Shown one piece after another: positions 25,849 to 35,168 of a stretch of DNA of 64,000 nt. The notes under the pieces were generated by a model. The model was not told the DNA's origin. It saw nothing but the letters and a program-made list of their open reading frames with translations, and ran no database searches. Numbering within the stretch: position 1 is the stretch's first letter; the number at the start of each line of letters is the position of its first letter. Source of the DNA: Mesorhizobium_G sp049840935 (GTDB lineage: Bacteria; Pseudomonadota; Alphaproteobacteria; Rhizobiales; Rhizobiaceae); the NCBI GenBank assembly GCA_049840935.1, contig JASGJA010000025.1, forward strand, positions 1 through 64,000. The letters are read 5' to 3'. The translations under genes and the position numbers were made by a program.

Positions 25849-27556
25849 ATGTGGCAAGGTGCAATACGAAGAACTTCATACTGCACGGTCCTGATTCAGG
25901 TTTTGGTGATGGTGATCGTCTCCTCGATCCCAGCAAATGCACAGAATCGGCCCAATATTCTGGAAGGTTACTTGCGGACGGAAACCGTAGTCGTGGAAGG
26001 GGAACGGTGACGTATTCCTCGACAGAATGATGTCGCGGGTAATGGATCGCTTTCGATCACGCGCCGGTTCAGACGGAATTTTAGACCAATCCGATATCGC
26101 GAGCGCGACTGCACGCCAGGAAGCTGATGTAAGAGCTCGTGTTGTGGGGCGCATTCTCGAGAACGATCTCAACTGGGACGGTGTAGTTACCGAGCAGGAG
26201 CTTAGGGATTCACTGGCCCTTAGGGAAAAGCCCCGTCGATTCAACGTCGAGATGGCAATCAGCAACTATCTCGAGGCCGATACGGATCATGATGGTACAA
26301 TCTCCTCACAGGAGGCAACCGCATTTGCCACCTCATTTCCCATTATCTATCGAGAGAATGACAGAAGGCAGATCGAAGGAGCCGAAAGGCTTCTCTCGTA
26401 CGACCCGAATGGCGATGAGCGTCTAACGGCAAGCGAACTGACTGCCGCCGTCATAGCTGGATTTTCGGCATACGACAAAGACGGCGACGGACGCCTCACC
26501 CCAGACGAAACCGCGCCGCTGAAAGATAAAGAATGGGCACGACGGGACAATCAAGTTGGACCCGGCAGTCCAGATTGCCAGCTGCCCAAACCAAGCGAGA
26601 ATGCGAAAATCGTTTTCATCAGAGGAACACGGGCTTCTACTCTCTCTGATGTTTCCCTTTTCGGCCAAAATCGACTTACGGAAGCCCAGGAACTTGTCGT
26701 GAAAGAAGGAGACGCACCTGTCTATCTCGTTGTCAGCACCAAGATGCCGGTTATCTGGCAGATTGGAGGAGATAAAAGCCGCGTGGAAAGGTTTGTCACG
26801 ATCGATAGCCTCAAAGGATCCGGTCGCTATGCGGCGACCGGGGTTACTGGGCTGGCAAAAGAATTGGTGAACTTTATAGCTGGCCATTGTTTCGGGCAGA
26901 TGCGCGATGATGGTCCGGACAAGCGTGAAAGGATTGCCAATACGCTAACACAACTGCTGGGCCGCGCTCCGAACGAAATCTTGCTGACAGAAAATCTGTC
27001 TGACGATGACCTTCTCCCGCATACTGACGAAGCGGGCGAGCAGATATCTCCGAGCGATATGGTCAGTTTTGCGACCGGCAAGCCTCCGGCTTTCGAGTCG
27101 TTTGGCAGTATGGTCGACAGGGAGATCTACGACGCATTCGTGCAACTGCGTCCGGGCGGCGTAGCAAATATCGATCCAGTCAACATCGTCACGCCGGCGA
27201 AGGTTGAAAAGTATCAGGTGCTGCCGGAAGCTGCGGGATTGATCCAGTTGATGCAGCAGGGATTAATTGTACGAGGTCCAATGACGGATGGTACAAGAAT
27301 ACTGCCTGTTGACGCCAACCAAGGGAACACACGCTCCTATCTCATAGTCAAACCTATACCGCGCTTCCCGCCAGAGCTAAAATATCCCCCGTTGGTTGTG
27401 TTTGTCCTAGGAAAGGGTGTCCGAATGCCAATCGGACACCCGGGCTTTTCTCCTATCATCTCAGAAGAAACCGGGGCGCTATTACTCGACCCGTCGGACA
27501 TTCCAACAACCGGTGTTGACGTGTTCGCCGACATAAACCCACGTCCGATATGGTGA
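25849..27556 (+). pseudogene. exported EF-hand protein, frameshifted and truncated by IS91-family sequence
   Basis: The 5' part from the ATG at 25849 gives a signal peptide (SYCTVLIQVLVMVIVSSIPANA) and about 20 mature residues ending VVEGER-stop at 26010. The protein continues one frame over (DVFLDRMMSRVMDRF), implying a single inserted base at about 26000-26010. The main frame holds four EF-hand loops: NDLNWDGVVTEQEL, EADTDHDGTISSQEA, SYDPNGDERLTASEL and AYDKDGDGRLTPDE. A C-terminal region of about 330 residues follows with no recognised domain. The last two codons (TGG TGA) come from the IS fragment starting at 27550, so the natural end is missing. It probably was a calcium-responsive periplasmic protein. 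Confidence 0.75.
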
Positions 27557-28459
27557 AGGGTTTCGGGTGCCGTCAGGCGTACGAAAGCCCCTCATGCAGG
27601 AACCCGCGGGCCACAATCAGCGGCTATGGGGATTTCTGTTTTTGGCTGATGTCAGCGATGTCGCGACCGCTGCCGGGATGTGATCTTGTTGCTGTTGCCG
27701 GACAGCTTTGCGACGTGTCCGCATGGGACTGGCGGCATAATGATAGATGAGCGCCGCTGTGTCGCCGGCGATGACCACACTCGGGACATACGGGTGCGTT
27801 GCCGGAGATCGAGCGTCTGCGGCTGACTGTTGAGCTATGCCATACGGGGTCATGGCGAGTTCTCCCGGTTCGTTGAGCGTGGGTCCGGCGGCCCGCGCGG
27901 TTGCCGCCATCGCTCGAACACTTCGATGACGATGATGCGCCCACCACAGCAATTGCATGATGGGCGGAAGTCATCAGGCTCCACAGCGTGATCGTTGGTC
28001 GGCGTCGCTGGTGCAACGTTCAGCAATTTGCGGGCCAACATCAGGTTTGCCTTGCGCGCGCCGCTGGCGAGCAGGCCGTAGTGACGGATGCGGTGGAAGC
28101 CGCGCGGAAGGACGTGGAGCAGGAACCGGCGGATGAACTCGTTGGCAGCCAGCGTCATGACCTGCTGGCGGTCAGCGGCGTCGCGGCGATAATCCTTGTA
28201 GCGGAAGGTGACGCCGTCATTGTCGAAGGCGGTCAGGCGGCTGTTGGAGATCGCGACCCGATGCGTGTAGCGCGAGAGATAGGCGAGCACGGCTTCGGGA
28301 CCCGCGAATGGGGCCTTGGCGTAGACGACCCAACGCTTAGCTCGAACCGGCTTGAGGTGATGCAGGAAAGCGCACCGGTCGGCCAGGTGCGCCATCGATC
28401 CGAAGAAGGCAAGCCGACCTGCATCGTTCAGTGCATTGAGCCGCGTGAGGAAGAGCCGT
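27550..28459 (-). mobile_element. IS91-family element, truncated copy 2 (oriIS-side 910 bp)
   Basis: These 910 bases match 457-1366 in equal length, and the encoded protein segments are identical wherever I compared them. The fragment keeps the presumed oriIS end and the 3' half of the transposase gene, and is cut at 28459 within transposase codons just before the IS5-family copy that starts at 28466. Orientation is the same as copy 1, giving a direct repeat 27 kb apart. Confidence 0.9.
27850..28459 (-). pseudogene. IS91-family transposase, N-terminally truncated
   Basis: This encodes the C-terminal half (from RRLFLTRLNALNDAG onward) of the transposase found intact at 757-1953, with identical residues. 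It keeps the YLSRYTHR tyrosine motif but lacks the zinc-binding and HUH motifs, so it cannot be active. It is broken at the IS5-family insertion. Confidence 0.92.
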
Positions 28460-28465
28460 TGAACA

Positions 28466-29764
28466 GACACCCGTATTACCTCGCGAGATTTCTGATTCCA
28501 TATTCGATCTGGCCTTCATGATTTGGAGGCGGGACGATGGAGCAGCGGTCGCTATTCGGGCTTTGGGAGCATCTTGAGAGGCTGAGCAAAATCGGCGATC
28601 CGCTGGAAGTTCTGGAGGCGGCGGTCGACTTCGAATATTTCCGCGGCTGGCTGACCGAAGGGCTGGGCTATGGCGACGGAACCAAGGGCGGCCGCCCTGC
28701 CTTCGATCCGGTGTCGATGTTCAAGGCGCTGATCCTTCAGGCCCAGCACAATCTGAGCGATGCCAGAATGGAGTTCATGATCCGGGACCGGCTGTCCTGG
28801 ATGCGCTTCCTGGGCTTCGACCTCGGCGGTCCGACACCCGACGAGAACACGATCCGGCTGTTCCGTAACAAACTGACCGAGACGGGCACGTTGAAGCGAG
28901 TGATGAAGGCGTTCGACTGGCAACTCCAGAAGAAGGGCTACATCCCGATGTCAGGCCAGATCATCGACGCATCTCTGGTGCCAGCGCCGAAGCAGCGGAA
29001 TACGGATGCGGAGAAGGAAGCCATCAAAGCCGGCAAGACGGCGAACGAAATCTGGCCGAACGAGCCGAACAAGGCGGCCCAGAAAGACACCGATGCGCGC
29101 TGGACGCTCAAGATCGGTGGCAAGATCCGGTATCGGCCGGACGGCACGCCGCTGCCTCAAATCGCGTTGCCGGTCTTCGGCTACAAATCCCACATCGCCA
29201 TCGACAGGCGCTTCGGCTTCATCCGGGAGAGCGCGGTGACTTCGGCCGCACAGGCGGATGGCCGGATGCTGCCGCGATTGGTGACGACGGACAACACTTC
29301 CTCCGAGGTCTGGGCCGACAGCGCGTATCGGTCGCAGAAGAACGAGAAATGGCTGGCTTCAAGGATGCTGGTCAGCCGCATCCATCGTCGCAAGCCGGCA
29401 GGCAAGCCGATGCCGCAGAATATCGCACGGGCCAATGCCGCAAAATCGTCGATCCGTGCCCATGTCGAACACGTCTTCGCCCACCAGAAAAACCGCTTCG
29501 GCCTGTTCATCCGCACCATTGGCCTAGCGCGGGCCGAGGCGAAACTCACTCTGGCCAACATCGCCTACAACTTCGACAAGTTGATCTTCCATGAACGGGC
29601 AGGAACCTTGGGCTGAAATCCGTCTGGCGTCGGAAAAGCAGCCCGGTATCGGCTGCCATGACGCCCTTCGACGATCAAAGGCGGCATCCTCAACCGACCG
29701 CCAACCCCCAATCTGGCTTCAAACCCGGCCGCCGGCTCAGTCTGCGGGGGTTAATGCGGGTGTC
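28466..29764 (+). mobile_element. IS5-family insertion sequence, copy A
   Basis: A 1299-bp element bounded by imperfect terminal inverted repeats that start GACACCCG (gacacccgtattacctcg at the left; gacacccgcattaaccccc read from the right). It differs from copy B (37161-38460) by three single-base indels outside the coding sense region. It lies between the truncated IS91-family fragment and a broken IS5-family transposase whose 5' part it has replaced. I see no clean target duplication. Confidence 0.88.
28537..29616 (+). CDS. IS5-family DDE transposase (copy A)
   Basis: A 359-residue transposase, identical in sequence to copy B on the opposite strand at 37308-38387. The DDE triad is visible: D144 (IIDASLV), D261 (VWADSAY) and E311 within the Y-R-E-K-type signature R307-x3-E311-x6-K318 (AHVEHVFAHQK). 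The N-terminal DUF772-type domain includes GRPAFDPVSMFKALIL at about 53-67. GGAGGCGGGACG directly before the ATG provides the ribosome binding site. It appears complete and potentially active. Confidence 0.95.
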   Translation: MEQRSLFGLWEHLERLSKIGDPLEVLEAAVDFEYFRGWLTEGLGYGDGTKGGRPAFDPVSMFKALILQAQHNLSDARMEFMIRDRLSWMRFLGFDLGGPTPDENTIRLFRNKLTETGTLKRVMKAFDWQLQKKGYIPMSGQIIDASLVPAPKQRNTDAEKEAIKAGKTANEIWPNEPNKAAQKDTDARWTLKIGGKIRYRPDGTPLPQIALPVFGYKSHIAIDRRFGFIRESAVTSAAQADGRMLPRLVTTDNTSSEVWADSAYRSQKNEKWLASRMLVSRIHRRKPAGKPMPQNIARANAAKSSIRAHVEHVFAHQKNRFGLFIRTIGLARAEAKLTLANIAYNFDKLIFHERAGTLG

Positions 29765-30706
29765 TAGCTGGATGCGGTTTTGTGGTCTTGGCCCCGGTGA
29801 TGCCGTTCCCGACGCCAATACTCTGTGGGATTTCCGTGAGGCGCTGATCAAGGCCAAGGCGCTGGACCGACTGTTCGAACGCCTGGACAGGGCGATCACC
29901 GAGGCTGGCTATCTGCCGATGTCGGGCCAGATCGTGGACGCCACGCTGGTGGCCGCACCGAAGCAAAGGAACACCGAAGCGGAGAAGACTGACGTCAAGG
30001 CGGGCCGCATCCCGCAAGTGTAGCAGGACAAGCCTGCGAAACTGCGGCAGAAGGACCGGGATGCGCGCTGGACGGTGAAGTTCACCAAGGCGAAGCCGAA
30101 GGAGGATGGCACGAAGCAGGTCGACATCGCCATTCCAGCCTTCGGCTATAAAAGCCATGTCTCGGTCGATCGCAGGCACAAGATCATCCGGCGGCAGAAG
30201 GTCACCAATGCAGCGGCTGCGGACGGCGCGCGCCTGCGCGAGGGGCTGATCGATCCGAACAACACCGCCGGCGACGTATGGGGCGACAGCGCCTATCGTT
30301 CACGCGCCAACGAGGCGTATCTCGACAAACACGGCAGGACGAGCCGCATTCATCAGAAAAAGCCGAAGGGCAGGCCGATGCCTGCGGCTATGCAACGGGC
30401 CAACGGAAAGAAATCGAAAGTTCGCGCCCGTGTCGAACACGTCTTCGCGGAACAGAAGGATCGCATGGGTCTGTTCATCCGCACCATCGGTATCGCCAGA
30501 GCCGAGGCCATCATCACGTTCACCAACATGGCCTACAACATGAAGCGATGGTGCTGGCTGGAACGAAATCCGGCGGCTGCGTGATGACGGAAAGCTGAAG
30601 GGCCGAAATCTCTCACTGCGACAAGCCCGACACCCGACCATAACGCCGTTTCGGCGGCCGCCGCCGAAAATCACCTCAAATCATGTCGTTTCCGGAGGTG
30701 TCCAGG
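29765..30706 (+). mobile_element. older IS5-family element, 5' part lost to copy A
   Basis: The 3' remnant of a second, diverged IS5-family element. The left part is missing at the copy A junction; the right end is probably near 30706, where ggaggtgtcc resembles an inverted-repeat terminus. It is the target or partner of a nested insertion. Confidence 0.65.
29766..30584 (+). pseudogene. IS5-family transposase, 5'-truncated with internal stop
   Basis: Starting directly at the end of copy A, the frame gives SWMRFCGLGPGDAVPDANTL, then MSGQIVDATLVAAPKQR with the first catalytic Asp, an in-frame TAG at 30021-30023, and resumes with KLRQKDRDARWTVKF through VWGDSAYRS and RVEHVFAEQKDRMG. The catalytic residues are all present, but roughly 90 N-terminal residues are lost and the stop splits the protein. 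It is a relative of the transposase in copies A and B, not a third identical copy. Confidence 0.88.
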
Positions 30707-30803
30707 TGAACGCGGAAAAGACCGAGAAGATGACGGCCATAGCTGCCAAGATGCTATCAACATCTTTATGCTTCCGCCCCAATGATTGAGTTTCTGCCCC
30801 TGT

Positions 30804-31175
30804 TTAGGCTTGGCCACGGCATCTAACCAAGGCGCGATAAGCGGCTGTTTCCTCATCAAGCCGGATTTCCGAATATTCGTGTTCCCAGCTCTTGATCGAT
30901 AAGCCTTTCGCATTTGGAGCTTCCGTTAGGATCGCTTGGGCAGATTCTGAAAGCTCCTTCACCGATGCTTCGTCGCCACTTTTCCATATATGGGCCGTTG
31001 CAAGAAGCTCGATTGTATCGGAAGGGCCATCCGACTGGGTAATTCCTACCCATGCACAAGGAAGCTCTTTTGAATTTGCATTATAAATACGCCCGACAAC
31101 ACCTCTGGAAAACGTGTCCGAAGCTTTTAGCCTCTCCACTATTGCAGCTTGCAGCGCTTCGGCCGGACTCGTCAT
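30804..31175 (-). CDS. DUF3168 family protein (phage tail-completion type)
   Basis: A 123-residue protein. The start at 31175 (MTSPAEALQAAIVERL) is chosen because GGAGG lies 6-10 bases upstream; the longer frame to 31211 has no such site. The pattern of an N-terminal helix, AWVGITQSDGPSD, an HIWKSGDEASVKELSESAQ helix and a beta-strand end (YRALVRCRG) matches DUF3168, found in tailed-phage and gene-transfer-agent structural clusters next to head-tail connector genes. No neighbouring structural gene remains, so this is a prophage or GTA orphan in a segment bounded by insertion sequences. Confidence 0.75.
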   Translation of the reverse strand: MTSPAEALQAAIVERLKASDTFSRGVVGRIYNANSKELPCAWVGITQSDGPSDTIELLATAHIWKSGDEASVKELSESAQAILTEAPNAKGLSIKSWEHEYSEIRLDEETAAYRALVRCRGQA

Positions 31176-31226
31176 CACATACCTCCGAAATTCTGATCGG
31201 ACCATTCGCAAAAATAGCCAGGGAAT

Positions 31227-31514
31227 TTATCCCTTTTCCGTATCCAGGATTGAATAGACCAGCGCTGAAACGTCTTTGGAAGGAGAGACGGGTACTATCT
31301 CGAAATCTGCCAGATCGGACCAACTCATAATCCATTGCTGCAGCACTCCAAGATCGTCACACTCCATCAGTTGAAAGCAGCGATCGAAATTTGGCTCGAT
31401 CCAGCTGCCATGAAATTGAAGCCCGTCGGGAGACATTCTGCCCTTTTGGCGAAGGCGGCGGTATATTGCCTTCGCATCTCGCTCCTTGAACCTTTCAATA
31501 ACCATGAAGAGCAT
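31227..31514 (-). CDS. DUF3303 family protein
   Basis: A 95-residue protein with the DUF3303 pattern: MLFMVIERFKERDAKAIYRR at the N-terminus, GRMSPDGLQFHGSWIEPNFDRCF in the middle and SWSDLADFEIVPV near the end. Members are small soluble proteins, probably with a ferredoxin-like alpha/beta fold, present in many proteobacteria without assigned function. The complete domain is present. It is divergent from the wHTH-like gene at 31572 with about 55 bases between starts, so the two may share a regulatory region. Confidence 0.8.
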   Translation of the reverse strand: MLFMVIERFKERDAKAIYRRLRQKGRMSPDGLQFHGSWIEPNFDRCFQLMECDDLGVLQQWIMSWSDLADFEIVPVSPSKDVSALVYSILDTEKG

Positions 31515-31571
31515 TTCACTGCCCGTTTGCTCAAAACACCAGAAACCCTAACAAGCGCAAACTTTCCCATA

Positions 31572-32051
31572 ATGGCAAGACCGATTTACTTGTACAAACT
31601 GACGCCAGTGCAAATAGCTCTTGTTGACCGGCTGGTTGCTGCCGAAGGTCGGATCGCGATGGAGCGTCTCGAATATAGGGAGGTTGTGGCCTATCAGGAG
31701 CTGAGCAAGCTTGGTTTCACAGATTTGCAGGTCGGCAGGCGACAGAAGCTCTGGGTCGTGTTGACCGAAAGCGGCTACAAAGTGCGCAATTCAGGCTACT
31801 TTTCCAAAAAGCCAGTGCTTCGCCTTACCGAACCGCAGATTAATCTTCTGCGCTACCTGGACGATGGGCCAGCAGAGGATAGCGTTGGTCATCCTCTCAA
31901 TGATATTCCCCACACCATGATTGACGTATGCCGGCGGATGTCGCTCCGAGGATGGGTTGAACGGACGGAGGGCTGGAACGGCGTATACTGGGTGAAGCTG
32001 ACGGATGAAGGTCGTGCAATATTGATGGCACTGGATGCCACGCACAACTGA
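31572..32051 (+). CDS. small winged-helix-like hypothetical protein
   Basis: A 159-residue protein. The ATG at 31572 (MARPIYLYKLTPVQIALVDR) begins what looks like two repeated winged-helix-type units: residues about 10-75 and about 80-155 (LRLTEPQINLLRYLDDGPAE...GWVERTEGWNGVYWVKLTDEGRAIL). The closing strand and wing with LTESGYKVR and LTDEGRAIL are typical of MarR-like hairpins. Its C-terminal half has a decayed paralogue at 9335-9480. Because both copies are near a LuxR-type gene, they are likely parts of one duplicated block. DNA binding is inferred. Confidence 0.6.
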   Translation: MARPIYLYKLTPVQIALVDRLVAAEGRIAMERLEYREVVAYQELSKLGFTDLQVGRRQKLWVVLTESGYKVRNSGYFSKKPVLRLTEPQINLLRYLDDGPAEDSVGHPLNDIPHTMIDVCRRMSLRGWVERTEGWNGVYWVKLTDEGRAILMALDATHN

Positions 32052-32105
32052 ATCGTCAAGTTGCATGTCTTTGCCAGAGACAAATCGGACAGAATGGAGG
32101 AAACG

Positions 32106-32321
32106 TCACGAAGCCCGCTTCTTTCCGTCTCGATCTTCTGCGATATGGTGTGACGCCAGATACATCAGCTCATAGGCCGTGCGCGTCCTATTCCAATCGG
32201 CTTCTACAGCAATATCCAGCAACGTTTCAAATGCCGGCTTTAGTGCAGACCGACATTCAGCATCATATCGCGGCCCCTTAGCCTCAGCGGTGGGCGCATT
32301 GACTTTGAATTCCTTTGTCAT
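32106..32321 (-). CDS. small hypothetical protein
   Basis: A 71-residue protein rich in charged helices (YDAECRSALKPAFETLLDIAVEADWNRTRTAYELMYLASHH). The helical pattern, with no gaps, and a GAGGAGACC ribosome binding site before the ATG at 32321 support it as real. No family is recognised. It lies between the wHTH-like gene and the DUF982 gene. Confidence 0.5.
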   Translation of the reverse strand: MTKEFKVNAPTAEAKGPRYDAECRSALKPAFETLLDIAVEADWNRTRTAYELMYLASHHIAEDRDGKKRAS

Positions 32322-32528
32322 GGTCTCCTCTTTTCATCCGGCTGCGATTTGGGTTCGTCAAAGGATAGTTCAAGAGGCCTACTGCTCTCGATTTCGAAAT
32401 CTACCCATCTTGAACAACGGGTTCGGGCTTACAATCTTATAACGCACGGCCAGGCCGCGACTTTCTGGATCGTCAACATAAGCCCTCAGTCGTTCTGACT
32501 GTGGCGGTACCGTTTTAGGGAGAGCCAT

Positions 32529-32831
32529 ATGAATAGCATTACTTTCGAAACGCCCGTTGCTGTGGATGCGGGCTTTGGCGCACGCGTCGAGATCCGCACT
32601 CTGATGGACATGCAACGCTTCCTGACCGATTGGCCCCCTTCGCGGCGAACGTCAGTCTATTCGACCGCCGTATGGGCATGCGAAGCTGCCAGGCACGGCC
32701 AATTGACTGCTGAACAGGCAAAGCGGGCTTTCGAAAGCTTTGCGAAATGTCATCAAATCCTATGGCCTGACATAGACGCAATTATCGCAGATCAAACATT
32801 GTACGTAGGCGACCAAATCACGCTCGGATAG
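32529..32831 (+). CDS. DUF982 domain protein
   Basis: A 100-residue protein with the DUF982 pattern seen widely in Rhizobiales: an N-terminal strand pair (VDAGFGARVEIRTLMDMQRFL), then a WP-containing turn and two helices (WACEAARHGQLTAEQAKRAFESFA). Its function is unknown; genes of this kind are often found in multiple copies in accessory regions. GGGAGAGCC precedes the ATG. It appears intact. Confidence 0.8.
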   Translation: MNSITFETPVAVDAGFGARVEIRTLMDMQRFLTDWPPSRRTSVYSTAVWACEAARHGQLTAEQAKRAFESFAKCHQILWPDIDAIIADQTLYVGDQITLG

Positions 32832-32902
32832 CGAAACCAGCGCATTTGGAGGTTTGTCTCCCTGTACCGTCAAATCGACAGAGGTCCCTCATGGCTGGCC
32901 GC

Positions 32903-33118
32903 TTACAAGGCAACCCCGTCCACTTTGAGCGCGCGTAATCCTTCGGCGGTGATGCAGTAGCCGGTACCAACCCAGCGAACCAATCCCTGATCTACGTAAC
33001 TGGCCAAATCAGGATCGGTTTTTCTGTCAATTTCGGCTGGAGGAAATCCTCGCCAAACGGGCTGCGAGAGATAGGCAATCGTCTGCAGTTCAAGTTTCTG
33101 CTGGCGACTAAGCTGCAT
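32903..33118 (-). CDS. small winged-helix-like hypothetical protein
   Basis: A 71-residue protein (QLSRQQKLELQTIAYLSQPV...YVDQGLVRWVGTGYCITAEG). The helix-turn-helix followed by a beta hairpin with YCITAEGLRAL looks like the winged end of a small DNA-binding domain. No strong ribosome binding site. It may be a partner in the same family context as the 31572 protein; function is unassigned. Confidence 0.45.
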   Translation of the reverse strand: MQLSRQQKLELQTIAYLSQPVWRGFPPAEIDRKTDPDLASYVDQGLVRWVGTGYCITAEGLRALKVDGVAL

Positions 33119-33364
33119 GGCAATGTTTCAACCTCAAGCAAAAAAGCCTGCTTACGTCTCTTGGTTCCGAGGGAAGAGACCGGCGCGCTTGAAAGCGGCC
33201 CGGTCTCCATACGCGATGCCTGTACATCCGAGGTCATCGCGATAGGTCACAATCACAGATCAGACGTTGCCAAACAAGTTAGCCTATTGCCGGCCATCTG
33301 TGTCCGAAGGGAGAATTGTTGGCCTATGCCACTGGTACCTCGTTCAATGAACGATCCGATCAGA

Positions 33365-34126
33365 TCAGATGCGTGCCGCAGACATATCGCTTGGAAACAG
33401 ATCATTGATCTTACAGACAACTTCCGTGCGGTTCGACGCCTTCAGCTTGCGCATGATGTTGCGAATATGAACCTTTACCGTGCTTTCCTGCAGATTGAGC
33501 TCATAGGCGATGATCTTGTTCGCCTTGCCACGACGCAGTGCCTCGGCAACTTCCGTTTGTCGTCCGGTGAACATGCCGGCCATCTTGCGTGCGGCCTCAT
33601 TGTGCGTGGTAAGTATCTCTCGCACGCCCTTCACGCTGCTAGCCGGCAAGAATACGCCGCCTGCAAGGGCAAGGCTGATGGCCTTGATGCAGATCGTTAT
33701 GCCAACCGAAGTTGGGATGTAACTGCGCGCGCCACACTCCAGCGCTTTCAGGATCTGTGCCAGATCGTCGGTGTCCGCCAGTACGATCACCGGGATTGTC
33801 TCGAATTCGCTGGTAAGCATCGCCAGGTCGTATGCAACGGCAGCATCCGTCACGCGGCGACCACCGATATTGAAGAGAATACCCTCGAATTGCGAATGAC
33901 TGTCACGCGCCTGCTTCCAGTCTCCGATCGAAGCGAACAGCGTGATCTCCGTCGTCGTATCATGCGAACGAAGGCTTTGTGCGAAGCATTCGCGGTCGAG
34001 CGCCCGCGGATCGATCAGGGCCAATACCCGGCTGCGCGTGTATGGTGTGCCAAACTGTTTTACCTGTGGCGGCACCATCGGAAGAATGTCGCCGGATTTC
34101 ATTGAAGTTATATTTGTAATGCCCAT
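33365..34126 (-). CDS. LuxR-family transcriptional regulator with degenerate receiver domain (copy 2)
   Basis: A 253-residue paralogue of the protein at 9560-10351. The ATG at 34126 is supported by AGGGGGT a few bases upstream and by correspondence with copy 1. The receiver-like region again lacks the acceptor aspartate (GILFNIGGRRVTD). The helix-turn-helix matches copy 1 closely (FTGRQTEVAEALRRGKANK, YELNLQESTVKVHIRNIM), so both may bind similar sites. The main differences lie in the N-terminal 30 residues (TSMKSGDILPMVPPQ here). Similarity continues through about 200 bases of upstream sequence, which argues for a duplicated regulatory region and possible cross-regulation. Confidence 0.87.
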   Translation of the reverse strand: MGITNITSMKSGDILPMVPPQVKQFGTPYTRSRVLALIDPRALDRECFAQSLRSHDTTTEITLFASIGDWKQARDSHSQFEGILFNIGGRRVTDAAVAYDLAMLTSEFETIPVIVLADTDDLAQILKALECGARSYIPTSVGITICIKAISLALAGGVFLPASSVKGVREILTTHNEAARKMAGMFTGRQTEVAEALRRGKANKIIAYELNLQESTVKVHIRNIMRKLKASNRTEVVCKINDLFPSDMSAARI

Positions 34127-34832
34127 TGCTCGTACCCCCTTTTCAACCCCAGCTTTGGCCCAATGGGAGAAGCGAGCGACAATGTGCAACCCTCAGTGAT
34201 GTGCCGCCACACAATGATCAGCATCACCAGAAGCGCATCAAATATATGTGCAATTGTTCGGCTTTATGCCGTTCTTGCTAGACTTACCGCCCTACCCGAA
34301 TTTTCGCAGTCAGCAGCCAAACCCCATGACCATTAACCAACGCTCCAGCGAAATTGCACACCACTGCAAAGGGCGACAATCAGACCTTAGTTCAAATATT
34401 TCTGGATATATCAGTAGTTGCCGCTGCACTAAGCAGCATGAAGATCTGGAGAAAACCATGCTGCATGTAGATACCCATCCCTTTGGTGACCTATCCTCAA
34501 GCCAATTCGGATGAACTCAACAAGAATGCTGTATCCCTTGCCCAGTAGCTTGGCGGAAACTGCATGCGCTTGCCATCAACATGGATAATTTCATGCCATA
34601 TTGGTGTCGACTTGGCGAACGCTGCGATGGCCGCTGCCCGCCCTTCCTGCCCACACGCGGTGGCCCCGATCCGTCTCGATGGCGAGGTCTTTGATAAACA
34701 GTCTTCACCGCGGTCCAGTCCTCGCGCGCCGCGCACTCGCAGCACTGGCGCAACTGATCCTCGATAGAGGCATCGCGCTGATTGTAGGGCGAATATCAGG
34801 CGTGAAACGCGATTCGAAGTATGGCGGCCTTC
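34127..34832. other. LuxR upstream region and degraded coding sequence
   Basis: The part up to about 34340 resembles the upstream region of the other LuxR-type gene. Between 34500 and 34790 the minus strand shows coding-like pieces in different frames (QRDASIEDQLRQCCECAARED, and later WHEIIHVDGKRMQFPPSYWARD), which I read as a small gene broken by indels. No family is recognised. Confidence 0.4.
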
Positions 34833-35168
34833 CTAGATTTGAAACAGTGCCTTGAGCTTGGCCCGAACATCGGCCAGCACCGCGGCAGTTACGTCCCCCT
34901 TGCGTTTGGCCTTGCGAGCGCGCCAGTCGAGGTTCTTGATCTGATCGGCCAGAATAGCGCTTGGCGGGCTCTGGCTGATGACGACCTCAAAGGGATAGCC
35001 TTTGAGCTTCGTTGTCAGCGGGCAGCACAACATCATACCCCGCATCCCGTTATAGCGGGCGGGCGACAGCACCAGAGCCGGACGATGGCCTGCCTGCTCA
35101 TGCCCGGCCTGTGGATCGAAGTTAACCCACACGATCTCGCCGCTGTCAGGCATCCATGCGGCCATCAC
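34833..35168 (-). CDS. MazF/PemK-family toxin endoribonuclease
   Basis: A 111-residue MazF-type toxin, a ribosome-independent mRNA interferase. Family features are visible: DSGEIVWVNFDPQAGHEQAGHRP with the conserved Gly-His-Arg-Pro, ALVLSPARYN, a CCPLTTKLKGYPFEV strand pair and a DQIKNLDWRARK segment near residues 75-90. The predicted start overlaps the stop of the antitoxin gene by four bases, so the pair is translationally coupled. It appears intact. It lies in the IS-bounded segment, where a toxin-antitoxin system would help retain the region. Confidence 0.93.
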   Translation of the reverse strand: MMAAWMPDSGEIVWVNFDPQAGHEQAGHRPALVLSPARYNGMRGMMLCCPLTTKLKGYPFEVVISQSPPSAILADQIKNLDWRARKAKRKGDVTAAVLADVRAKLKALFQI

